A stretch of DNA of 64,000 nt from Pipra filicauda (Eukaryota > Chordata > Aves > Passeriformes > Pipridae): assembly GCF_003945595.2 (NCBI RefSeq), contig NW_024104552.1, positions 124,001-188,000 of the forward strand, given 5' to 3'. Positions 52,187 to 62,355 of this stretch are shown here, piece by piece (positions within the stretch are counted from its first letter, which is position 1; every line of letters starts with the position of its first letter). The position numbers and the translations under genes are program-made. The notes beneath the pieces were generated by a model that was not told the DNA's origin, searched no databases, and saw nothing but the letters and a program-made list of their open reading frames with translations.

Positions 52187-52796
52187 TGTGCAAGTTTAGG
52201 GCTGGCTTCCCACCAAGTCTAAGGAACTTGACAACAAAGGCCTGCTTCTCAGAGAGGGAAGAAAAAAACGAACAAAGCAGCCAAAGCTATATAAAAAAAA
52301 TATATATTTTACATATAAGACAGATATATACAATGAGAATATTATATACTATAGCCCCAGAAACCCTAAATAGCTTCCTAAAAGGGAAGAGGGGGAGGGA
52401 GAAGGGAAAAAAGGGCAAAATAGGATGAAAAGGGACAAAACCAAAACAAGTCTACACAATCTAAAAACCCGGTAACCAGCAAACTGAAGAACTGACAAAA
52501 TCTCACCACTTCCCTTGAGAGAAGCAGGATGGCTGGACACGGCCCAGCACTCTCCCCTCACACATGGCAGACAACAGCAGTCACTGCAGGCCTCAGCTCC
52601 AGGTAAGCAAGACCGAGACAAGGACCCACCGTTCTTGAACCTCGCCGGAAAGGAAGAGAGAGAGGTCCCTCCTGGTGACTTTATTTATACCTCAGGTTAC
52701 GTAAAGGAATAGCATGGAATACTTCCATGTTCACCTTCCTAGTTCCTTCCTGGTTACAAACTGGTCTCCAGGAAGGCCTAGAGTGAAACCATCACA
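52187..52796 (-). mobile_element. solo LTR of an avian endogenous retrovirus (minus)
   Basis: About 600 bp have LTR character on the minus strand. The right edge reads, on the minus strand, TGTGATGGTTTCACTC, the TG start common to many bird LTRs. About 107 bp in lies a TATA-type box (TATAAATAAA, plus positions 52680-52689), then a GC-richer R/U5-like part. A long pyrimidine tract on the minus strand follows (purine on plus, about 52378-52435), then AT-rich sequence. The left edge is uncertain: TGTGCAAGTTTAGG at 52187 would give a CA end, but no clear target duplication joins it to the right edge. No gag, pol or primer site is attached. The plus ORFs 52228-52712 and the minus ORF at 52349-52621 are incidental. 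The family name is not certain. Confidence 0.6.
52680..52689 (-). promoter_or_regulatory. LTR TATA box
   Basis: TATAAATAAA on the minus strand lies inside the U3-like part of the LTR, about 107 bp from its TG end. It could also act as an overlapping poly(A)-type signal. Activity unknown. Confidence 0.5.
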
Positions 52797-53098
52797 TTCT
52801 GTCAGAAGTCCAGAAGCTTTTTTATTCCACTTTACCTAAGTCCTTACACCCTCAGCACTTCAGTTGCATTGCGGTAGGTTGTGTGGGAGCATCAGTCACT
52901 GTAGAGTTTGTTCTTCTGTCTCAATGGGAGAACTGTGTTGTGATCCTAAACCATTCCCAAAAACCTGACCCTTAGGTCAGAACTCAGACCAGGCTGGCAG
53001 TGTGTATATCTGATTTACAGAGGAAATCCTTATCCTTATTTCTTATAGATATTGTAGCTATCATGTTACAGTTGCTGTTTTTCCCGTGGGCACTGTAA
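52797..53098. other. anonymous spacer
   Basis: Ordinary sequence between the LTR edge and a tandem repeat. No gene or repeat was recognised. Confidence 0.5.
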
Positions 53099-53166
53099 AG
53101 TTTGCGGACAGTCTTGCACAGTTTGCCACCTTAGTTTGCGGACAGTTCTGCACAGCTTGCCACCTT
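53099..53166. repeat. 34-bp unit, two tandem copies
   Basis: A 34-bp unit beginning AGTTTGCGGACAGT and ending TTGCCACCTT is repeated head to tail (53099-53132, 53133-53166), with three differences confined to the middle. Each copy has a CpG (TGCGGACA). It is a local duplication with no known family. Confidence 0.92.
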
Positions 53167-55614
53167 TCCAAGTGCTCTGATGGGACTTAAAAGTCGTTGA
53201 TTTTGTTAAAGGAATGCGTGCTTATGGTGAGTGGCAGAGGGACATTTGGAGGGTGGGTTGTAACTTGACATCTACACCAGTAACTAAGCTGCTAGATAAT
53301 TATCACTTGTTTTCTGCGATGATTTATACTTCCAATGGCTCTGTCATGGAGCAAGGGCTGACTCAGGATTAAGGCAAGAAGAAGTAAAGGGGTCTGGGCT
53401 GCATACTCCCTGCTGTGAAGAAGAATCCTACACAAAGCAAGTGGTCCATTAGACAAAGGAGTAGCTCAGGGCCCCCTTTGCTTTACAGTCTGGCTGAAAC
53501 ATCCTGAATTGACCACAGAGATATTTTTATTTGTTTTTTATAATTTAATAATAATTAAAAAAACCCCAATGGCTAATTTCTCTAGTGCTTCAGGGATTCT
53601 CTGATATATTCTGATATAAAAATGTTAATTTTGAAAAGTGAAAAATATGAAGCAAGACTTTAATAAGCCACCTGTTGAGTGGGGCTGTACACGCAGTGTC
53701 ACTGCCCATTCTCCCACTCTGCTTTCTACCTGTACATGTGAGACATCATAGACACCTTCTTTCTTCAGTCTTCTCCAGCCTCCAGGGAGCTGTACAGTCC
53801 AGCCCAGTACAGTCAAGTCAATGGAAAGAGTCCAACTTAAATGGAAGAGAAAGGATTTTTTTCACTTCTTAAGTCAGCTTTCCTAGAGCATGGTGATGGT
53901 GTGTGTCTCTTTGCCAATTTAAGGGCACTGATGTTAACTTCAGCACTTCGAAAAAATAAATCAGCTCATTTTATTCAGTTGAAAACATTCTGATTTGTTC
54001 CTAATGGTGCAAGTATATAAACCCTTCTGTGAATGGGTAGCTATTAACGGGTACAGTTCTGCTGATTTGAAAAAAAAAAAAAGAGCATTATGGGTAAAGG
54101 CTTCCTGTATTCTTGCAAGACTAGATCACCAACAATGTTAGGTTAGACCAAACCATTGAAATAGATTATTGTGACTACAGTGATGGAAAAAGTGTAAATA
54201 TCATTAAAATTAATCACATAAAAGTAAATATTTAACAAAAAGAGTGGGAAGTTCAAAAACATCTCTAAGTCATCATACACAATGTAGATTTGGAGGAAAT
54301 ATTTGTCATGTTGTCATGAAAAAACATTTGGGCTTTTTGCAAATATAAGTGGGGTACTATAGTCTTTGTATGTGGTAAACTAGATAGTAAATCTTTGTAA
54401 ATTCATGTTTAGGAATAGCTTCTTCCTGCATTTTTTCCCCTTTTACTAAGCCTTTGTAAGTGCCTGCGCAAGACAAGAAATCATTTTCCATAGGCTCTCT
54501 GTCCATTTTTTTAACTTTATGTCATGGCTGATAGATTGTCAAACATTTACTACCCTGAGTCAATATTTTAGCTTACCAAATGCAGTCTCCATATCAGGTT
54601 AGTTTTCCACATCCTTCTAAGTTTAATTTGTGAATACTTACATTTTACCAAGTTCAAATTTAGGTGTAAATGGCATTAACTAAAATATTGTCCGTAAAGA
54701 AGTGACATCCAAGCTTAGATTTGTGCTGTTCTTTGGTCGTGGCTTGCTGGGATGAATCACTGTATTCAGTTTAGAAAAGGAAAGGGACATTCTCAAATCA
54801 AAATTAGTTCAGATTTTTGGTGAGCTTTGGCAGCTATAGTTATTTGGCATGATCTGGTTTCACTTGCTTTGCTTTACAACACTGGCTTCATGGGCGAACA
54901 CCAGTATTATACAGTATCAGAAATGACATGGAAAACTGAGTGGGTGACTTAGACGACAATTCCCTCTTCTGATTTTTTTTGGGATGCAACCAGTTTGAGA
55001 AGCTCCTATTCATTGGCTTTCCCTTTTCCCTGAGGACGTGTGCCTGCTGTGCCTCAACCCTGGCTGCAGGTATCTGACCCTTACCTATAGTGGTTGCATA
55101 ATTTCTTACTTGTGTTCCCAGCCAGAACACTAAATCAAACCCAAACCCGGTTTGATATGCACTGTGGGTCAACCATGGAGGCAAGGAGAAGATACGGATA
55201 CGGAAGCGTTAGTGCCAGAGACTATTATCCCAGTTAACGAAAGGAAACACTTTTTCTTCTGAAGGATGTGTGTGCAAGTGATAAGCTAGAACAGGATGAT
55301 TGATCTGCCAGTCACCTAAGGCTTTGTGATCGCTAGGGAAGTGGAGGTTGGGCAGTTCTAGGAGAAAACAGGTACTGTCTTAAAGTAACTTGTGCAGCAC
55401 CAAAGGCACTAATTGCAGAAGGGGAAACGTGCAGAACAAAGTTATAAGACAGCATCGCTCTCCCAGTGGCAGGGAGCAAAACAACCTTGGTGGAAAAAGG
55501 CGTGTTTAGAATATATATTTAATATTTTAGGGAAAGTATTTTAAAATAAAGAGTGTGATCAGTGAAGAAAGAGGACGTAATGTGAGTAAAGCAAAAGGCA
55601 AGTAAGATGTCTGT
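53167..55614. other. anonymous non-coding stretch
   Basis: No gene was seen. There is a 13-base A run near 54070. The minus ORF 54888-55184 (98 codons) is unrecognised. The sequence is AT-rich with no assignable transposon. Confidence 0.55.
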
Positions 55615-55682
55615 GAAGAAAATCTATTTTTATGAATAATGTAGGTAAGAAGAAAATCTATTTTTATGAATAATGTAGGTAA
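55615..55682. repeat. 34-bp unit, two identical tandem copies
   Basis: A 34-bp unit starting GAAGAAAATCTATTTTTATG and ending AATGTAGGTAA is present twice without any difference (55615-55648 and 55649-55682). Identity suggests a recent duplication, and copy number may vary among individuals. Confidence 0.95.
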
Positions 55683-57994
55683 GATGTAGGAACTAGAAAG
55701 GCAACAAGGTCACAGAAATGACATCTGGAAAGAAGAAGAACTGAATGGGAACAGGTGCTATGTGAGTGGTGGGGTGGGAAGGAAAAGGGTAGAATTTAAA
55801 CATAAAGGAATGAGCAGTAAAGATAAGATATAGGTAGGGGATGTGTGGAGCAACTGAAACTGCAGTGGCTAAGGAGGTTAGGACCTGCTTTCATGGGAAA
55901 GGATGAGGAAGTAAAAAGGGAGCATCTGCATCCCTCTGGAGCAGAAGTACCCTGGACTAATTGTGTGGGGAAGCTTGTGCACATGTTCTCCAAACTGTGC
56001 CTCCTCTTGAGAGAGGCAAGACTTGTTTCCTCAGGCTATTGGGCCAGCTCTTATGCTGTATGGAAGGAAATGGAAGGGACGAGAAAGAAAAGAAAAATAT
56101 TTTCTCCCTTATATAATAAAGACTGGATTATGCATGTTAGATATGGATATATCCATAATGTGGGTACCTGAAATGCCTTCCAATTAATTAGATTAAACAC
56201 AGAAGAAATGTGAAACATTTGCCATGTGCATTTCAGAAGTCATCAAAACGCTGTTTTCTTGATTAGATATTCTGGCTTTTCTGTACTGTGCTGAGAATTG
56301 ACTTCTCTGTCCTTTAGTGGGAAGGAGTACTGCAGCAAAACCAGCCATGGTTCATCACAGCACATTGCTCTTGACTGCTTGTGCAGTTGCATCAGGATAA
56401 ATGTGCTGGGTTTTTGATGCCAGGTGTGTTGACATTGAAGCCCAGCACCAGTTAGAAGTTTCCACTTTGTGGTGAGTTGAAGTTAACAGAGCCTGAAAAT
56501 ATTCCCTTTGACAAAGAAAAGTAACTGAAGTCTTATTTAATCCTTTTCTTTCAAACACCACCAGAAAAGATTTCATTACACTGTCTGGAATAGAATCAGT
56601 CAGATTAGAACTGGCACAGAGTTCAGAAGATATTTACTCTCTAAGGATATTTGTCATTAGCACCAACAGTCATTTGGATTCTCCATCGGATCACACAGTG
56701 GGCTACTGAACATTAGTTTCAGCAATATAGTAATAATAGAGAAATAACTGCTTAAACCGCAATTAAGTGGAAATGTAATACTCCCTTCATGAAAAATTTA
56801 GTCATTAATTTTATGTTGGTATCTTTTTAACATTATTAAACTGTACACCGGAGACAGTGGTCCCATAAAACACATTTTTCCTATAGGAGCTGTATGACTT
56901 AGATGACTGCAGCCCAGTATGCATTAAAAAGAGTAATGAAAATGTTAAGATGACTAATGCCATAATTAGGCGTGCAAATAGCACCGACAGGCAAACATCG
57001 ACTAATAGAGCATGTGTGTTTGTGTGTGTGTATGTACATTTATAATACATATTAATTTGCATGTTTGCTGGGTTACATGAAGCCTCTGAAGTCTAATTAG
57101 GAGATTTTCTAATGTAATATTATAATCTATTCAGGTATGTACTTGAATGTTGTGGTAGACTGAGGTCTATACACAGACATGCATTTCTTCTTTACATAAC
57201 AACATATTTAGCCAGAAGAAAACAGCTGCATTGCATTTCACAGGGCAGAAGCAGAAAGAACTTTGTTCTACAATGTATATAACTTTGATTGAATTGAATT
57301 AATATTTTTTTTTGTCTGACTGAATGTTCTCCTATATTAGTCTTGGTAGATTATCTGAAAAGATGATTTCTAGTTCACTCTTGGCCCATGTGAATAAAAC
57401 AGGCAGAGATACATGTCTGCATTGCCCGAGTTCAAAAGAACACTGACAGATGACACCTAGGATTTTTAAAGCTCTCAGCTGGATTTGACTGATGTCATCA
57501 GGTATCAGGTCTTCTGTTTGGTTTGTTGGGGGTTTTTTTAGGTTGTCAGTCCTTCTCTTTCCTTTCTTATAAGCGAAAGTTGTGCAAAACCTCTCTTCAA
57601 GGTCAGCAGCCTAGAAGGCTTGTTCTTCAGGTGTGTTCGGTTAAATAGTGACAGGGAAAAAAAAGCAAGAGACATCTATAGGGATATTAAAAAAAGGCAG
57701 AACCCAGTACAACCAGTCCTTAGAGAAGTAACTCTAGGCTCTAAATGGATCAATCAGCGAATAAAATTACACTGAGTGATAGAATTGTCCAAAATGTTCT
57801 TACAGTACCTCTGAAGTCTTGTTGAAATTGTAGGCATTGAAGGCTGTAGCTTGGAAAATTGGTCTATTTCTAGGAAGTGTTTTTAAGTAGTAGTAGTACA
57901 TTGCCCTGTGACCTGGACACCATAAATGTCTCACCTGAGAGGACTGTGCTTCTGAGTCTCACTCATAATTGAGCTGGTATTTATGTTGCAGATT
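55683..57994. other. anonymous stretch with a CNE-like block
   Basis: No gene was seen. From about 56800 to 57130 there is an AT-rich, low-CpG block with many TAAT/ATTA cores (for example GCCATAATTAGG and GACTAATAG). A TG-rich tract at 57013-57035 interrupts it. The rest is ordinary. Confidence 0.5.
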
Positions 57995-58442
57995 TGTTGT
58001 GGTTTAGGAATGATACTCCCCAATCTAGTAGTCCCACTGAGACTCCAAACCATGCATTGTTTGCTTGCTCCCCCATTTTCCCCTCCCCTCCCCCTGTGGC
58101 AGGATGGAGTGTTGGAGGCACAAAAGGTAAAGATCATGGTTGAGATAAGAACAGTTTACTGGATGCAGCAATGAGATAAGAAAACAAACAATAACAGCAA
58201 CAATAATGATGACAGAGGGTATAAGAAACAAACTGTTTACATGGAACCCCCCCTACAATAGACAATACTGGATGGGTCCCTCTGCAACACTTACTCAACT
58301 GGAAGGAACCCTTTCTCGCCTGAAGATATTCCCTTTCCCCTGGCCTGGCAATGGCATGAGGTGGAATAGAATAACCTCTGGGTCCTAGCCATTCTTCCTG
58401 GCAACTGCAAAGATTAACCCTGTCCTGGCCAGAAGCAGGACA
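57995..58442 (-). mobile_element. ERVL-type solo LTR (minus)
   Basis: A 448-bp element with TG...CA ends. On the plus strand it starts TGTTGTGGTTTAGGAATG and ends CTGTCCTGGCCAGAAGCAGG then ACA. In the sense (minus) direction this is TGTCCTG..GCCAGGACAGGGTTAA..., the start shared by bird ERVL LTRs. The reverse complement of GAGATAAGAACAGTTTACT (58142-58160) corresponds to their poly(A) region, ATTAAACTGTTTTTATCTC. Flanks AGATT (57990-57994) and AGAAT (58443-58447) could be a 5-bp target duplication with one change. No primer site or polypurine tract adjoins it, so it is a solo LTR left by recombination. Family assignment is from remembered patterns. Confidence 0.8.
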
Positions 58443-59689
58443 AGAATTTAAATGCAAATATTAGAGGGTGATCCCAAACCTGCATGTCCATATGCATCAT
58501 GCATGGTAATTTCCATGCCCTTGCTGGACTACAGGATGTGAAGAAACCAAAGTACAATAAACCAGAGACCTGCTGGAGGGAACTATCAAAGTCTGTGCTG
58601 GTATTTCTAATGATTGATTTGATACTGGCTTTTCTGGTCCCAATTGAACTGTTAGAAGCTGAGCCAGGTTTGAAATAGTACAAAAGTGCTTGCAGCACTT
58701 GATGGTGCTTGTTCTGTGGTTGAAATGGTGATAGAGAAGAAGGTGGAGGCTCTTTAGTTTTGCCTGGGCTCCAAATCATTTCCATGCCTAAAATGCATTA
58801 CAGCCTGTAACCAAAGGTTTGTGCTAAGTCTTCCAGTTGGTCTTTGCATCATCTTTTTCAAGTGTGGCTGGTATGCTGTTGCCAGCACTTGTGGATAAGA
58901 GACATTGACTGAAAGCACTGCGGTACAGTAAAACATGGAGTAAAACTTCTGTAAGAGCTGGTTACATTAAAAAAGGCACTCTGAATCATGTTAGATACTT
59001 AGAGTAGCACTGATATACTGCCATTGGATTAAATTGGTTTTGAGCTCTGGAATATAAAATGGGAGTGGTTTTTGTTTGGACTTATAAATTTCACAAGAGG
59101 ACTCAAAGCAAGGACCCACCAAATGTGTCACTGTTTTTGAGTGGTAAAAATCATAATTTGGATGCTTGGTGTTAGAAATACTGTTGAATAAGAGAAGCCA
59201 TACTGTTCTAGTAACTATTCTTTCTCTCTCTCACTCTGTTTTATTTAAGAATACTTGCCTACAGGCATTTCGACTTTTCTTTGCGTTCTTTCTTCTACAG
59301 ATGTGCAAAGTACTACATACATTCCTGCAGGCTGCTTTGTATTTTTTCCACAATCCCTGTTCAGCAGCAAGGCCTGTTTATGGCCTGAATGTCAGATGGG
59401 TGTGCACACATGGTTTACCTACAAGCAAAGAGCAAGAGATGGCTTTCATGGAGTGACATTTGTGTGCCATAGACTTAAAACTTGGAAGGGTTTATATAAA
59501 TTTAATTTACAGAATTATTTAGCTGACAGCAAGCAGTAGGTGGTAAACCTGTGACAGAAATTCTTGACACGAGCTATGCATAATATCCTAATTCATAAAA
59601 TAAACAAATAACACCCAGGTAAAAGCTTTAATTATCAGAAAAAATAATTACACGGTAGTTATTCCAGAGTGCAAATGTAAATCTTGTTG
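58443..59689. other. anonymous non-coding stretch
   Basis: No gene was seen. The minus ORF at 58414-58785 (123 codons) starts outside and runs into the LTR edge; it has no recognisable domain. The overlapping plus ORFs at 59166-59539 are also unrecognised. Confidence 0.55.
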
Positions 59690-60114
59690 TGACAACATGG
59701 AGACCTTGGCCCCTCACTACAAGGAAGACACTGAGAGTGTCCAAAGGAGGGCAACAAAGCTGGTAAGGGGTCTGAAGCCCAGGTGTTAGGAACAGCTGAG
59801 GGAGCCAGGGTGGTTCAGCCTGGAGAAAAGGAGACTTGGGGGGACCTTATCACTCTCTACAGCTACCTGAAAGGAGATTCAAATTGCACCAGTGAAGATT
59901 TAGATTGGATATTAGGAAAGTTTTCTTCACAGAAAGAGTTGTCAAGCGTTGGAACAGGCTGCCCAGCGAAGTTACCTCCCTGAAGGTATTTTAAAAAAAA
60001 GTAGATGTGGAGCTTAGGGACATGGTTTAGTGGTGGACTTTGTAGTGCTGGGTTAAATTTGGATTCAATGATCTGAAAGGTCTTTTCCAACCTAAATGGT
60101 TCTATGATTCTATA
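59690..60114 (+). mobile_element. CR1 LINE 3' end with internal deletion (plus)
   Basis: This CR1 piece belongs to another 3'-end type than the copies at 10.6, 37.7 and 39.7 kb. It has CCCCTCACTACAAGGAAGAC, GGGCAACAAAGCTGGTAAGG, TTCAGCCTGGAGAAAAGGAG and TACCTGAAAGGAGATTC. The part usually found next, around a tACAAGTGATAGGACAAGAG-like sequence, is missing, and the copy resumes at TTTAGATTGGATATTAGGAA. It then reads TTGGAACAGGCTGCCCAG, GGACATGGTTTAGTGGTGGA and CTTTTCCAACCTAAATGG, and ends TCTATGATTCTATAT. The 5' end is truncated and no frame survives. The near-complete 3' octamer repeat suggests moderate age. Confidence 0.94.
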
Positions 60115-60620
60115 TAGCACTAATGGAAGTTGTTGTGCAACCCAGGCTGGTGAGGGCTGAAAGGGACGACATAGTGGTGCCCGCAGCTGTGCCTGTTGTT
60201 TCTCTTCTCACTGCTGGGCTGGATCGGTGTATGCTCTGACACAGCCAGCTTCGTGGCTCCGACACATGACTGCTGGCTCCAGTGGGCTCAGGAGGCAAGG
60301 GGGAAGCTCAGCAGGGCTCCATGGGTAGAAGCTATGTTCATGCTCTGTGGGGAAATGCAGTGGTGAGGGCAGTGCAGTGGGGGGAGCGACCGATTACACC
60401 AGATTGAAGAAGCACTATGGGCAGTGTGAGGAGGGGTACGTACTGGGTCCGGTTAGCAGCGAGGCTCGTTCACCCACGTGCAGCACAGTCCTGGGTCGTG
60501 TGGCTGCCCAGGTCTAGGCTAACGTGGATGGCTGCATTATGCTGTTCCATCAGCCTTTGGCAACCTCTGGGACCAGCCTTCTTTCCACTATGGAGACCTA
60601 CCCAAGCGAGGGTAAACTTT
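60115..60620. other. CpG-enriched patch
   Basis: About 500 bp right after the CR1 tail are GC-richer than the surroundings and hold about a dozen or more CpGs, with a CACGTG E-box at 60475-60480. The plus ORF 60417-60671 (84 codons) falls here but looks like chance coding of GC-rich DNA. It could be a small CpG island or promoter, or an unrecognised repeat; neither is supported beyond composition. Confidence 0.35.
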
Positions 60621-62279
60621 AAAATTCACACAGCAAAGAAAATCAAGACTTCATCTAGCAAGAAGAAATAAAAAAGAACAAAAACAGAAATGCAAATTAC
60701 CATGGCCACAAAGGTACATCTTAAAAACTCACTGTTTGGGAAAGAAAAGGCTGACACAAGTATTTATCATGGCTGAATATTTTGTAACATAACTTTAATT
60801 CTGATAGACCCTGTGGTTAATTGATTTAGACCTTGAGGAACACCTCAATATAGACTCGGTGGTTGTTTCCTATTAGACTCTGTGGTTGTTTCCTATTTCA
60901 TACAGTTTAGCCTAGAGATGAAACCTGCTTCTCTCGGAGTTCTTAATTTCATTTGCTCGGCTCCTGAAAGACAGTAAAATGTGCTGTAGAAACAGAATTT
61001 GTGAATGAGCTCAGTTGGCAGAGAAAGCATAAAAACATGTGCAGGTGTGCACATGGTCACAGCTGATGCTGGAGTACTGCTGTGTTTCTTGGCACTGAGG
61101 TAACGCACAGCTGTGTTTTCTGACCTGTCCCCACACCAAGAGCTTAGATTGTGTTGGTGGGGATGGTGGTTGGGGAAAGTAGAAGGCGGGGTTTAGCATT
61201 TGCAAAGCTGTGCCTCCTTCAGCCAAGACTCACCCCTCTTGCTGCAGCAGCTGAAGGGAATGGTACCAGCTCTCAAAGTACTGGTGGCACCGTATCATCA
61301 CAGCTGTAAACAGCTGTTTCCACTGGGTACATGACAGTTTATAAATTAGATGTTGCCCAAACTTTAATGAGTGGTGAACATGCTCCATCGCTGTGTCAAA
61401 CATAGGACAAGGAGATGCACGAGGCTTAATATGTCTTTCCAGAGTAGGTTCACGTAAAAGTCCAATGTGGCAGATGGGAGGGAGAGTATACTAGAAGGCA
61501 TCTGGGATTGCTGTATGGCATCTGTGAGAATCTGCCATGCCTGGGTCAGACAGTGTCAGGAAATCTGTGATGAGGAAGAACAACTGATGTTCCTCCATGA
61601 TCTGTATGTCACTTCCCAGAATCAAAGGGAAGTAAGGCTGTAAGAGATCTTGTATTGCAGAGGTTCCCAACACCTCATCTGCCTTGTGGAGCCATTGGCG
61701 TTTGTAGTAGCTTCTCCTTATTCCATTACAGCTTTGAAATGGGCAGAGAGTGGGGAGGTGGGGTTGTGGGGTGTGTTACAGTCTGGTGACACCATCTACT
61801 TGTGCCTTTAACCCCCTCTTAGAAACCTTGAGTGATGAAGATTCTCTAGCCTTCCTAGGAAATCTCTCCTGATGCCTCTCCTTCATCACCAGAAAGTTTT
61901 GCTGTAGAAGGAACATGGAGATGTGCCCAGAGGCAAGAGAATGCCTGGCTGTGAGACCTCTAGAGGTGGTTCCTGGGAAGATGCCTACGAGTTGGAGCAG
62001 GCAATAGGAAGTTGAGAAACTGAGATTGGCTGTGGGAACCTCTATGCAGTGTCGAATTTATTTGCTGTTAGCTGGTTGCATCACTGTTGTTGCCACTACT
62101 GTGACTATTATGCTCCATCTGCTCCACTCTGACTCTGGGTTGATCTCTTATCTGCATCTGTTTTCAATAGTGGCAGAGGGAGAGAGGTAGAAATCTGCTC
62201 ACTGGGACTTCAGTCTGGGGATGAATGCAGGTGACTGCTGCTGAAGTCCAGGGACTGTCAGGCTTGCATACCCAACCCA
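60621..62279. other. anonymous stretch with a 23-bp duplication
   Basis: No gene was seen. At 60851-60873 and 60874-60896 the 23-bp unit TAGACTCGGTGGTTGTTTCC plus TAT is repeated in tandem with one change (CGG to CTG). Other ORFs are unrecognised. Confidence 0.6.
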
Positions 62280-62355
62280 TGTCAAAATCATGCTGTAGTC
62301 TCTGTACCCCAGTTTGCCATCTGTAAAAAAAAGATAACCCTGTCCTAAGTGATGA
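62280..62355 (+). mobile_element. probable MIR/CORE-SINE relic
   Basis: The stretch TAGTCTCTGTACCCCAGTTT, then GCCATCTGTAAAAAAAAGATAA, matches the 3' half of MIR elements, whose pattern is CTCTCTGTGCCTCAGTTT, CCTCATCTGTAAAATGGGGATAA. The order and spacing are the same, with a small indel at the A run. The next bases (GTCCTAAGTGATGAG) are compatible with the following MIR part but too decayed to prove it. MIR is an ancient tRNA-derived SINE that stopped moving before the bird radiation, so few recognisable copies survive in birds. The tRNA-like head is not visible. Confidence 0.55.
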
